From: Actinomadura physcomitrii
Lineage (GTDB): Bacteria; Actinomycetota; Actinomycetes; Streptosporangiales; Streptosporangiaceae
Assembly: GCF_008923205.2 (NCBI RefSeq)
Contig: NZ_WBMS02000006.1
Span: 164,813-228,812 of the forward strand
Reading direction: 5' to 3'
Length of the DNA stretch: 64,000 bases
In this document: piece after piece, positions 34,210 to 41,999 of the stretch
How the letters are laid out: every line of letters begins with the position of its first letter
Numbering within the stretch: the first letter of the stretch is position 1
Notes under the pieces: generated by a model
The model's input: the letters and a program-made list of their open reading frames with translations, nothing else
Database searches by the model: none
What the model was told of the DNA's origin: nothing
Made by a program: the position numbers and the translations under genes

Positions 34210-34328
34210 CTTGTGGCGGGGGGGGGGGGGGGGGGGGGGGGGCGAAAAAAAAACACCCCCCACAACAACCCGGGGGGGGGGGGGGGGGTTATGAGGGGCT
34301 CCATAACCACGACACGCCACAAGTCAAC
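34205..34328. repeat. Palindromic hairpin repeat, copy 2 of 3, with corrupted left arm
   Basis: The right arm is intact at 34303-34328. The left arm starts correctly at 34205-34218 and ends correctly with GGTTAT at 34287-34292, next to a 10-base loop. Between them, where 6 bases are expected, stand 68 bases of G runs (25 and 17 long), an A run and C runs. The stops of the two convergent genes (34207-34209 and 34324-34326) occupy mirror positions in the two arms, so the hairpin should end both transcripts. The low-complexity insert looks like a sequencing or assembly error. Confidence 0.8.
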
Positions 34329-35103
34329 CGAGGGGGTGGGCGCGGAGGTCGGTGAAGGCGAACTCGCAGTTGTCGGCGCGCAGGCCGATCGAGCCGGGGC
34401 GGACGATCGGCGGGCCGTGCCGGCCGCCGTCCACGGCCTCCAGCAGCACGCGGCCGTCCTGGCGGACGGCGATGGTCACCAGCGACCGTCCGTTGGAGGT
34501 GATCCGGACGTCGAAGGACTGCCACGCGCCCGGCCGGAACGGGTGCCGGACCTGGCCGAGCGTCGTGTAGGTGCCGCCGTTCTCGGTGCCGCCGGTCAGC
34601 TTCTTCTTCACCACGAGCAGCCCGTCGCGCCGGGCCAGCGACGCGACGTACAGCTCGGTCTGGTCCTGGCGGCGCAGCATCAGGTGGAGGCCGTCGGTCG
34701 GCTCGGTCGGCGCCCGCCCGCCGCCCGGCACGAGCCGCAGGACGCGGACCCGCAGCGTCACCCGGACGTCCTCGAAGTCGGCGCGGCGGGTGTTCATCCG
34801 GAACACGCTCGACCCGGTGCCGGTGGACGAGCGGGCGTCCGGCACCGCTTGGTCGGGCGGCCCGGACCAGCCGGCGCCGTCCCGGACGAACAGGGACCCG
34901 CTGGTCACGTCCCAGTCGGGGGACCGGCGCGCGTCGGACGCGCGCGGGTTCCAGTGCGCGTACTCGTTGGTGACCAGGCGGTCGCGCCCGGACGTGCGGG
35001 ACGCGAAGTCGCCCGGCCCGCCGCATCCGCGCAGCGACAAGACGGCCGCGGGGAGCGCCGCGGCGGCGACGGCGCCCGCGACGATGGTCCGCCGTGACGA
35101 CAT
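34324..35103 (-). CDS. Exported concanavalin-like domain protein (possible Tat substrate/lipoprotein)
   Basis: A 259-residue protein. MSSRRTIVAGAVAAAALPAAVLSLRGCGG has two arginines before the hydrophobic stretch and a cysteine after it, so it could be a Tat-exported lipoprotein; the exact RRx# pattern is imperfect. Residues 60-259 form one jelly-roll domain with DVRVTLRVRVLRLVPGGG, LHLMLRRQDQTELYVASLARRDG, PGAWQSFDVRITSNGRSLVTIAVRQDGR and a final GLRADNCEFAFTDLRAH, like family-16-type or DUF1080-type carbohydrate-binding folds. Catalytic glutamates cannot be identified. It is 3 bases after the stop of a polysaccharide deacetylase gene and is the last gene of that locus. Confidence 0.75.
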   Translation of the reverse strand: MSSRRTIVAGAVAAAALPAAVLSLRGCGGPGDFASRTSGRDRLVTNEYAHWNPRASDARRSPDWDVTSGSLFVRDGAGWSGPPDQAVPDARSSTGTGSSVFRMNTRRADFEDVRVTLRVRVLRLVPGGGRAPTEPTDGLHLMLRRQDQTELYVASLARRDGLLVVKKKLTGGTENGGTYTTLGQVRHPFRPGAWQSFDVRITSNGRSLVTIAVRQDGRVLLEAVDGGRHGPPIVRPGSIGLRADNCEFAFTDLRAHPLG

Positions 35104-35106
35104 CGG

Positions 35107-35901
35107 CTACCCCGCGTCGAGCGCCGTGCACAGGCCCCGCGCCCGGAGCCCGGTGATGATCGCCGGGAGGGCCCGGATGGTGGCGGCGGAGTTGGCGACG
35201 CCGTCGTGCATCAACACCACCGAGCCGGGGCCGGCCTTGGCGAGGACGGTGGCGGCGATGTCGGCGGGCCGCCGCCCGCGCCAGTCGTTGGTGTCGACCG
35301 ACCAGCGGACGACCCGCAGCCCCAGCGCGCGCGCCTGCGCGTCCACGACGCCGTCGGTGTTGCCGAACGGCGGCCGGAACAGCGTGGGGCGCGGCGCGCC
35401 CGCCCGCATGATCGCGGCGTTGGTGCCGGCGAGCTGGCGGCGGACGGCGGCGGCGTCGAGATCGGCCATGTGCGGATGGTCCCAGCTGTGGTTCTCGGCG
35501 AGGTGGCCGCCCGCGACGACCGCCCGGACGAGCGCGGGGTGCGCGGCGGCCTTCTTGCCCATGATGAAGAACGTGGCGCGCACGTCGTAGGCGCGCAGGA
35601 CCTCCAGGATCTGCGGCGTGTAGACGTCGGGGCCGTCGTCGAAGGTGAGGGCGACGCGCCCGCGCCGGCACGCGTTGCCGGTGTCGGCGTGGTCGAGCAG
35701 CGCGCGGTTCACGACGGTCTCGGCGTGCAGGGTGCCGGCGTTGCCGCGCTGCGGGACCAGCGCGTCCAGCGCCGGCGGGACGATCGCGGCGAGCGCGAGG
35801 ACGCCGAAGCCGAGTTCGGTGAGGTGGCGGCGCAGCCGCCGCTTGCGGCGGGCCGGGCGGCCGGGCCCCGTGGGCCCGGCCGCCTTCGCTTCATCGGTCA
35901 T
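35107..35901 (-). CDS. Polysaccharide deacetylase (NodB domain), membrane-anchored
   Basis: A 264-residue enzyme with a cytosolic basic tail, one helix (LGFGVLALAAIVPPALDAL) and a NodB catalytic domain. All five motifs are present: TFDDGPDVYTPQIL, HSWDHPHM, RPPFG, DTNDW and LMHDG, so the zinc ligands and catalytic aspartate are intact. It removes N-acetyl groups from GlcNAc-containing polymers outside the membrane. ATG 35901 overlaps the preceding gene's stop by 4 bases. Confidence 0.92.
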   Translation of the reverse strand: MTDEAKAAGPTGPGRPARRKRRLRRHLTELGFGVLALAAIVPPALDALVPQRGNAGTLHAETVVNRALLDHADTGNACRRGRVALTFDDGPDVYTPQILEVLRAYDVRATFFIMGKKAAAHPALVRAVVAGGHLAENHSWDHPHMADLDAAAVRRQLAGTNAAIMRAGAPRPTLFRPPFGNTDGVVDAQARALGLRVVRWSVDTNDWRGRRPADIAATVLAKAGPGSVVLMHDGVANSAATIRALPAIITGLRARGLCTALDAG

Positions 35902-37199
35902 GTGCCCTGGTCCGTGAGGGAGAAGTCGTCGACGACGAGGGTCCCGGCGCCCGGCAGCGCGACACCGAAGCTGATGTTGGTGGCGCCCGCGGGGACGGCG
36001 GGGGTGGTGACGAGCGTCTGCTGCCAGGTGCTCGTCTGCGTGAGGGTCGGGCCGTTCGTCCAGAACGTCCAGGCGCCGGTGGCGCTGCGGTAGTAGATGC
36101 TCATCTTGGTGGTGACGCCGGCCGCCCAGGTGCCCTTGTACCAGACCCCGAGCCGGTAGCTGTGGCCCGGCGTGGCGGCGGGCGCGCAGGTCCCGGCGTC
36201 CTGTCTGGTGACGAGCTTGCGGTCGCCGTCGGTGCGGGCGGAGACGTCGACGCGTTCGGCGAACTGCCCGGTGTGCGAGTCGTTCGTCCGCGTCCAGGCG
36301 AAGGTGTTCGTCCCGTACCCGCCGAGCTGGAAGCAGTCGGGGACGCCGTCGGTCGCCGCCTCCAGCGACGGGTTCTGCACGGTCGTCGGCGACGGCGGAC
36401 CGTTGACGGGCGGCTGCAGGCTCCCGCCGATGACCTGGTCGACGGTCTTCACCACCGTCCCGTTCGCCGCGCGCGGCGCGAGCCAGTCCAGGAACGACGA
36501 CAGCGTGGCCGGGCTGACGGCGTAGGTGTCGTCGCAGCCGTTGCAGACGTGGTGGACGACGAGCTGCACCCATCCGCCGCCGTGCGTCTCGGCCTGCGTC
36601 ACGTACCCCTGGAGCTGCGCGAGCGTGGTGCCCGTCTTGACCGAGTCGGGGGTCTGGGTGAAGTAGGGGCTCGCCGGCGGGATCGTCTCGGCGTAGCCGC
36701 AGCCGTTGCAGTCGCCGGGCGAGACGACCCCGCCGACCGTCCGGGCGCTGTTGTAGCCGCAGTCGTGCACGACCTGCCCGGACGTGCTGCTCGCGTTCCC
36801 GTACGGGTAGGCGAAGTTCTTGACGGTGAAGCCCATGTTCAGCAGCGCGACGCGGTCGTCGCAGACCTGCCGCTGCTGCTCGGTTGTGGAGAGGGTGGGC
36901 AGGTCGGCGTGCGTGATGGTGTGGCCGCCGATCTCGTTGCCGGCGGACTCCAGCGACGCGATCTCCGCCTGCGTCATGTAGCCGGACGTGCCGACCCGGG
37001 CGCTGTTGATGTAGTAGGTCCCCTTCATGCCGTGGCTCGCGAGAGCCGGGCGGGCGTTGTCGTACTGGTCCTGCGCTCCGTCGTCGAACGTCAGCGACAC
37101 GACCGTGCCGGTGTCGGCGCTCGCCGGCACCTCGGCGAGGACGCACGCCGCGCCGACCAGCGCCGCGGTGACGAGCACGAGAAGTCTTCGTGGAGACAT
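35898..37199 (-). CDS. Secreted polysaccharide deacetylase with C-terminal carbohydrate-binding-like domain
   Basis: A 433-residue exported enzyme. A signal peptide (MSPRRLLVLVTAALVGAACVLAEVPASA) precedes a NodB domain at 33-250: SLTFDDGAQDQYDNA, GHTITHADLP (the H-x3-H/D zinc pair), FAYPYG and LVVHHV. A cysteine-rich stretch (DCNGCGY, VCNGCDD) is unusual for the family. Residues 270-433 form a jelly-roll domain (NPSLEAATDGVPDCFQLGG to LVVDDFSLTDQGT) as in CBM-type modules. It is likely to act on the same polymer as its neighbours. The start 37199 is preceded by GGAGTACCCCCG. Confidence 0.85.
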   Translation of the reverse strand: MSPRRLLVLVTAALVGAACVLAEVPASADTGTVVSLTFDDGAQDQYDNARPALASHGMKGTYYINSARVGTSGYMTQAEIASLESAGNEIGGHTITHADLPTLSTTEQQRQVCDDRVALLNMGFTVKNFAYPYGNASSTSGQVVHDCGYNSARTVGGVVSPGDCNGCGYAETIPPASPYFTQTPDSVKTGTTLAQLQGYVTQAETHGGGWVQLVVHHVCNGCDDTYAVSPATLSSFLDWLAPRAANGTVVKTVDQVIGGSLQPPVNGPPSPTTVQNPSLEAATDGVPDCFQLGGYGTNTFAWTRTNDSHTGQFAERVDVSARTDGDRKLVTRQDAGTCAPAATPGHSYRLGVWYKGTWAAGVTTKMSIYYRSATGAWTFWTNGPTLTQTSTWQQTLVTTPAVPAGATNISFGVALPGAGTLVVDDFSLTDQGT

Positions 37200-37231
37200 C
37201 GGGGGTACTCCGTGGGGAGTCGGGGGTGGGG

Positions 37232-38773
37232 TCAGCGCTCCTGGAGAGGGGTGAGCGCCGGATCGCGGAAGACCAGCGTGCGCCGGCCGCGCGCCGCGAT
37301 CTCGAACGTGAGGCCTCCTTCGTTGAGCCGCGGGTCGATGGCGGCGCGCAGCGGCGCGCCGCCCGCCACGGCGACGGTGATCCGGTCGCCGCGCACCTCG
37401 ATCCGGACGGACCGCGCTCCCTCCCGGGCCGCGAGCCGGGTCCGGCCGAGCACGACCGGGGCCGCTTCCCCGATCTGCTGCCGGACCAGGACGGACGCGG
37501 CGCCGACGACGACCTCGACGCGGCCGCGGTGGCCCGCGCCCGCGCCGTCCCGGACCGCGATGACCGCGCTGGTGCGCGGGTCGATGCCGGTGACGGACGT
37601 GCTGACCCGGTAGTCCGTCCACTGGCTCGTGTTGACGCCGGTGAGCAGGCAGGTCCCGTAGACGTCGCTGGTGACGCGCAGGTCGGACGCGCGGCGCCGG
37701 CAGGTGGCGAGGTCGCCCGTCCAGGGCAGCGCCGCCAGGTCGCGCGGCGGCGCGGTGGGGACGGCGGCGCGGATCATCTCCAGCAGGTCCGCCACCGACG
37801 TGGTGGAGCGGACGCCGATCCGGCCGAGCGTCCAGCGCGGCGACCCGGCGGTGAGCGCGTCCACGTGGTCGGTCGGGACGTTCTCGCCGGCGAACGCCTC
37901 GCTGAACCCGGCGTGCCGGATCAGCACGGGCAGCTCGGCCGCGATCCGCGGATCGTTGCCGGTCTCGCCCGGCGCGCCGAACGGGTAGGAGAACGCGGTG
38001 GCCCGGCGGCCGAGCGTCTTGCGGAAGAACCGCTGGCTGCGGTTCAGGTCGGAGCGGATCCGGGCGCGCCAGTGCCCGAGCGTCTCCGTCCGGCCGCGCA
38101 GCCGGAGCAGGTTCGGCATCGGCGGGGCGACGTCCCCCGGCACGCGGGCCAGGTCGTGCAGGTCGTCGCCGTGCGAGCCGAACTCCCACCGCCCGGTCGC
38201 GGCCAGGTCGCGGACCTGCCGGGTGGACAGGTAGTACGACGGCGTCCCCGGCTCGACGATCTTCCCGGTGGTGAGGAACCCCACCGCGGTGAAGCCGTGC
38301 GCCCTCAGCACCGGGTCGGCGGCCGTCCAGTCGGTGAGCTGCCCGTCGTCGAAGGTGATGAGCAGGGCGCGCGGCGGCAGCCGGACCGGCCGGTGCGCGA
38401 GCAGGTCCTCCACGTCCCGCAGCCGGACGGTCCGGTACCCGGCCGCCGCGAGCGCCGCCATGTGCTCGCCGAACAGCCGCCGCGTCAGCGTGCTGCCGGA
38501 GTGGTCGGTGTCGGACACCCCGTGGTAGGTGAGGACGAGCACCGATCCCGGGTACCGGGGCAGTGCCGCCGCCGTCCGGGCCGCCGCCGGGTCCAGCCGG
38601 ACGGCGGGCGCCGCCTGCTGCCCCGGGTCGAACGGCCGGCTCAGCGTCACCCACGTCGTGAGCGCGAGGGCGAGCGCGCACAGGAACACCAGGCCGGTGA
38701 ACGCCCGGAAGGCCCGGGTGGACCGGCCGGGCGGCGGCCGTTCCCAGGGCGCGGGCTCCTCCCGGTCAGCCAT
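37232..38773 (-). CDS. Membrane-anchored polysaccharide deacetylase, PgaB/IcaB-like, with extra C-terminal domain
   Basis: A 513-residue protein with a short cytosolic N-terminus, one helix (FTGLVFLCALALALTTWVTL) and a NodB domain (about 75-330): LVLTYHGVSD, LLITFDDGQLTDWTAADPVL, EFGSHGDDLHDL, AFSYPFG and ALTAGSP. The YHGVSD plus FDDG pairing is typical of PgaB/IcaB, which partly deacetylate poly-N-acetylglucosamine on export. Residues 360-513 form a concanavalin-like domain (VIAVRDGAGAGHRGRVEVVVG, LTFEIAARGRRTLVFRDPAL). It overlaps the GT2 gene by 8 bases. Confidence 0.85.
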   Translation of the reverse strand: MADREEPAPWERPPPGRSTRAFRAFTGLVFLCALALALTTWVTLSRPFDPGQQAAPAVRLDPAAARTAAALPRYPGSVLVLTYHGVSDTDHSGSTLTRRLFGEHMAALAAAGYRTVRLRDVEDLLAHRPVRLPPRALLITFDDGQLTDWTAADPVLRAHGFTAVGFLTTGKIVEPGTPSYYLSTRQVRDLAATGRWEFGSHGDDLHDLARVPGDVAPPMPNLLRLRGRTETLGHWRARIRSDLNRSQRFFRKTLGRRATAFSYPFGAPGETGNDPRIAAELPVLIRHAGFSEAFAGENVPTDHVDALTAGSPRWTLGRIGVRSTTSVADLLEMIRAAVPTAPPRDLAALPWTGDLATCRRRASDLRVTSDVYGTCLLTGVNTSQWTDYRVSTSVTGIDPRTSAVIAVRDGAGAGHRGRVEVVVGAASVLVRQQIGEAAPVVLGRTRLAAREGARSVRIEVRGDRITVAVAGGAPLRAAIDPRLNEGGLTFEIAARGRRTLVFRDPALTPLQER

Positions 38774-40124
38774 CGCTCGCCGCCGCGGTGTACACCTGGA
38801 TCGGGCGCGGCGCCGACGAGGGCGGCGACGCGTCCCGGGTGCCCCACTTCCCGTCCCGGATCCGCGCCACCGCCCACAGCAGCTGCGGGGAGAACGCGAC
38901 GTAGAAGAACGTGCCGACGAACGCGTAGATCCACATGCCGTCGTCGCGCAGCATCCGGTACGTCAGCGCGTACCCCATCGACACCAGGTACAGGCCGAGG
39001 AAGTAGATCATCGGGAAGCGGCCGCCGGCGAGCGGGACCGCCAGGCTGTACAGCACCACGATCGGGCTGAGCAGGCCCGCGATCGTCTGGACGGCGATGG
39101 ACGGCAGCGCGCGCGTCCGGCTCCGCCACACGTGCGCGAGCAGCAGCGGCCCCTCCCGGCTCCACGACTTCTTCCACCGCAGCTGCTGCCGGAAGAACTT
39201 GCGGTACCGGTCGGGCGCGTCCGTCCACGCCTCCGCGCGGGCGTCGTAGCGGGTCGTCCAGCCGGTCTTGATGACCCGGTTGGTGAGCGCGCGGTCGTCG
39301 CCGTAGGTGCACTCGACGCCGAGGAAGCGCTGGTGCTCCCAGGCGTCCAGCAGCGGCGCGATCGCCGTCCGCCGGTACGCGGCGAAGCAGCCCGAGCAGC
39401 AGGTGACCGCGCCCAGCACCGACTCGGCGCTCTTGAGCAGCTGGAAGGACACGTAGTAGCGGGCCGCCTGCATCCGCGTCAGCACGTTGCTCTCGGCGTT
39501 GCGGACGTAGGTGAGGCCGGAGATCGCGCCGACCTTCCGGTCCGCGAACCCCTGCACGAGCAGCCGGACGGAGTCGGGCGCGGGCATCGAGTCGGAGTCG
39601 ACGAACACCAGGATCTCCGCCGAGGTCGCCCGGATCCCGGCCGCCATCGCCGCGCGCTTGCCCTTGTTGGCGCCGAGGTCGACGCAGCGCACCCGGCCCT
39701 TCGGGTAGCGCGCGGCGGCCTTGCGCATGTGGTCCCAGGTGTCGTCGGTGGACCCGTCGTTCACCACGACGATCTCCAGCTTGCCGGCGGGGTAGTCCAG
39801 CCCGAGGCAGGAGTGGATCGTCCGGGCGACGGCCTCGCCCTCGTTGTAGGCGGGCACCACGATCGCGACGGACGGGGTGATGCCGGCGTCGCGCGGCGGC
39901 CGGTAGAACGCGGCGAGCACGAACCGGCTGATCACGTAGCTGCTGACCAGCACCGTGTACGTGGGGAGCAGCAGGTCGCCGCGCATGTAGGCGACCTTCA
40001 CCCCGACGTGCCAGACGATGACGCCGCAGATCACGGCGACGCCCGCGAGCGCCCCCAGCGAGACCAGGCGGGCGCGCCAGGGCAGGCCGCCGAAGGGGAT
40101 CGGCGACCGCCGGTCACGGCTCAC
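38766..40124 (-). CDS. Processive family 2 glycosyltransferase (hyaluronan/chitin-synthase-like)
   Basis: A 452-residue membrane enzyme: two helices at the N-terminus, a GT2 core and three to four helices at the C-terminus. Catalytic motifs are all present: VAIVVPAYNEGE, VVNDGSTDDT, FVDSDSMP, GDDRALTNRV and QQLRWKKSW (QxxRW), the set shared by NodC, HasA and PgaC, which polymerise and export sugar chains. GTG 40124 overlaps the dehydrogenase stop by 4 bases (GTGA), so the UDP-sugar supplier and the synthase are coupled. Whether it uses one or two UDP-sugars is not visible. Confidence 0.9.
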   Translation of the reverse strand: MSRDRRSPIPFGGLPWRARLVSLGALAGVAVICGVIVWHVGVKVAYMRGDLLLPTYTVLVSSYVISRFVLAAFYRPPRDAGITPSVAIVVPAYNEGEAVARTIHSCLGLDYPAGKLEIVVVNDGSTDDTWDHMRKAAARYPKGRVRCVDLGANKGKRAAMAAGIRATSAEILVFVDSDSMPAPDSVRLLVQGFADRKVGAISGLTYVRNAESNVLTRMQAARYYVSFQLLKSAESVLGAVTCCSGCFAAYRRTAIAPLLDAWEHQRFLGVECTYGDDRALTNRVIKTGWTTRYDARAEAWTDAPDRYRKFFRQQLRWKKSWSREGPLLLAHVWRSRTRALPSIAVQTIAGLLSPIVVLYSLAVPLAGGRFPMIYFLGLYLVSMGYALTYRMLRDDGMWIYAFVGTFFYVAFSPQLLWAVARIRDGKWGTRDASPPSSAPRPIQVYTAAASDG

Positions 40125-41407
40125 AGCGCCACGCGCCGGGCCGGACCGGAGAAGCGGTACGTCGCGTCCAGCAGCAGCTGGTCCTCGCGCAGCCAGTCCA
40201 GGTCGAGGCCCTGGTGCGGGGTGTGCGCGATCACCAGGTCGGCGGGGCCGGGCTCGGCGCTCGCCAGCTTCGTGCCACCCTCGGTGACCAGCTCGGGGAC
40301 GCGCGGGTCGTGGTAGCGGACGGCGGCGCCCGCCGCCAGCAGCCCGTCGATGATCTCCAGGGCGGGGGACTCGCGCAGGTCCTCGACGTCCGGCTTGTAG
40401 GCGACGCCGAGCACCAGCACGTCCGCGCCGGCCAGGCCGCGGCCGTGGTCCGACAGCACCTGCCGGGCCCGCTCCACCACCTGGCCCGGCCGCATCGCGA
40501 TCGCGTTCATCGCGGCGGAGACCAGCGGCGTGTGCAGCCGGTCGCGCTTCAGCTGCCAGAGCAGGTAGTGCGGGTCGCAGGGGATGCAGTGCCCGCCGGC
40601 CCCGGGGCCGGGGAAGAACGGCATGAAGCCGTACGGCTTGGTCGCGGCGGCCTCGATGACCTCCATCACGTCCAGCTCCAGCAGCCGGCTCGCGTCCGCG
40701 AACTCGTTGACCAGCGCGATGTTGACCGCCCGGAACGTGTTCTCCAGCAGCTTGGTCATCTCGGCCGCCTCCGCCGAGGAGACCCGGTGCAGGTCGCCCG
40801 CGTACCGGCCGAGCAGCGCCATGGCCCGCACCGCGCAGCGCGGCGTGACGCCGCCGACCACCCGCGGGACCTCCTCGTGCGGGTGCCGGTCGTTGCCCGG
40901 GTCGATGCGCTCCGGGCTGAACGCGACGAAGACGTCCGTTCCCACCCGCAGGCCGCGCGCCGCCAGCGGCCGGACGAGCAGGTCCCGCGTCGACCCGACG
41001 TAGCTGGTCGAGGTGAGCACGATGGTCTGCCCGTCCCGCGCGTGCGCGGCGGCCGTGGCGCACGCCTCGGTCAGGGCGCCGAGGTCGGGGACGAGGTGCC
41101 GGTTCACCGGCGTCGGCACGCAGATGATCAATGCGTCGGCGCGGGCCGCGTCCGCCGGGTCGGCGGTCACGGTGAGGCCGTCCCGCGCCTCCCGGAGCCG
41201 CTGATGGTCGCTGTCCAGCAGGTCCACGCGGCCGGCGCGGATCGCCTCCAGCCGGCCGGGGTCCCGGTCGACGCCGAGGACCCGCAGGCCGGCGGCGTGG
41301 AAGGCGAGGGCGGTGGGCAGCCCGACGTAGCCGAGCCCGATGACGGCGACGTCGTATGTGGATGAATCCGTGTGCCGGGCCCCGATGGGCGAAGCAGCGG
41401 AGGACAT
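40121..41407 (-). CDS. UDP-sugar 6-dehydrogenase (UDP-GlcNAc/UDP-ManNAc type)
   Basis: A 428-residue nucleotide-sugar dehydrogenase that oxidises C6 to a carboxylate in two NAD steps. It has the Rossmann start VAVIGLGYVGLP, the VPTPVNRHLVPD stretch, TSTSYVGSTRDLL, FSPERIDPGN, the central helix ENTFRAVNIALVNEFA and the catalytic cysteine in GPGAGGHCIPCDPHYLLWQ (about residue 275). FSPERIDPGN and GGHCIPCDP are typical of WbpA/WecC-type enzymes acting on N-acetylated UDP-sugars rather than UDP-glucose. It heads the exopolysaccharide operon; ATG 41407 lies after GGGGAGA. Confidence 0.88.
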   Translation of the reverse strand: MSSAASPIGARHTDSSTYDVAVIGLGYVGLPTALAFHAAGLRVLGVDRDPGRLEAIRAGRVDLLDSDHQRLREARDGLTVTADPADAARADALIICVPTPVNRHLVPDLGALTEACATAAAHARDGQTIVLTSTSYVGSTRDLLVRPLAARGLRVGTDVFVAFSPERIDPGNDRHPHEEVPRVVGGVTPRCAVRAMALLGRYAGDLHRVSSAEAAEMTKLLENTFRAVNIALVNEFADASRLLELDVMEVIEAAATKPYGFMPFFPGPGAGGHCIPCDPHYLLWQLKRDRLHTPLVSAAMNAIAMRPGQVVERARQVLSDHGRGLAGADVLVLGVAYKPDVEDLRESPALEIIDGLLAAGAAVRYHDPRVPELVTEGGTKLASAEPGPADLVIAHTPHQGLDLDWLREDQLLLDATYRFSGPARRVAL

Positions 41408-41597
41408 GGGTCAGTGATCTCCCCGTGTGAGCTCCGGTCCGATGGCCGGAGTCCATCAGCCGTTGGCAAAGACGGGGTAAAGGGTCATGGGCAGCCGCTT
41501 GACGAGGGACCGCCGATCAGCGGAGGGCAGGTACGCCCGATGGCGGATGACATCTCTCCACCGGTAAACGATCATGCTCGTGAGCAGGTGAAAAGCG

Positions 41598-41629
41598 CAG
41601 GACCCGCCCGGAGTGCCGGGCGGGTCCTG
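41598..41629 (-). terminator. Terminator hairpin after the 44-codon gene
   Basis: A perfect 14-base stem (41598-41611 with 41616-41629) with a 4-base loop, followed on the minus strand by CGCTTTTC. It begins 22 bases past the small gene's stop and separates it from the exopolysaccharide operon; partial read-through is possible. Confidence 0.75.
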
Positions 41630-41650
41630 ATCGCGGCCGAAACCGGCCGG

Positions 41651-41785
41651 TCAACGTGCGGCGAGGTCGTCCTCCGGGGCGCCCGTCTCCGCGTCCAGGG
41701 GGCGCTCGGACTCGGTGTCCGCCGGGCGCCGCTCCGGCCACGAGTTGATCCGGGTGCGACGAGGGTTCGCCAGGGCGTTGTCCAT
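41651..41785 (-). CDS. Small hydrophilic protein, 44 residues, unknown
   Basis: The frame starts MDNALANPRRTRINSWPERR, then becomes acidic (DTESERPLDAETGAPEDDLAAR). There is no cysteine, no signal peptide and no hydrophobic segment. Upstream is GGGAGGACAGCAGTAGAA, so a GGAGG lies about 11 bases before the ATG. A strong terminator follows 22 bases after the stop, and an AT-rich promoter-like region with a DasR-type palindrome lies 100-115 bases before the start. These flanks make it more likely real than most short frames. I do not recognise a family; a RiPP leader or a small regulatory protein are both possible. Confidence 0.5.
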   Translation of the reverse strand: MDNALANPRRTRINSWPERRPADTESERPLDAETGAPEDDLAAR

Positions 41786-41884
41786 TTCTACTGCTGTCCT
41801 CCCGTTGACGACGGCCCGCGATTCTCCGCATCCGGGCCGACCGAAATAAGAAGATCTTCCCCGATGACCCACCTGGTTTAGCAA

Positions 41885-41900
41885 AATGGTCTAGACCGCG
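41885..41900. promoter_or_regulatory. DasR-type (dre) palindrome
   Basis: The core TGGTCTAGACC at 41887-41897 matches the centre of the dre consensus (A/C)-TGGTCTAGACCA for the GntR regulator DasR, which releases DNA when GlcNAc-6-phosphate or glucosamine-6-phosphate is plentiful. The outer bases match less well. It lies between the divergent 44-codon gene (minus) and the NADAR gene (plus), upstream of the exopolysaccharide operon. Confidence 0.6.
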
Positions 41901-41999
41901 AGGCCTGCACCCCGGCATAACGCCGCGCCCCCGGTGCCGCATTCCGCCCGCCCGAAAACCGGATAGCGCCGCGGGCCCGGTCCTGCCACCATCGTCGGC

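Noticed and set aside
34212..34292. G runs considered as a biological microsatellite or G-quadruplex element
   Set aside because: The intact opposite hairpin arm predicts an ordinary sequence here, so an artefact is the simpler explanation.
41456..41575. A 39-codon frame on the minus strand (MIVYRWRDVIRHRAYLPSAD...) in the leader of the UDP-sugar dehydrogenase gene
   Set aside because: It has no ribosome-binding site and no clear promoter; it may be chance or an untranslated leader. It would deserve another look only if conserved.
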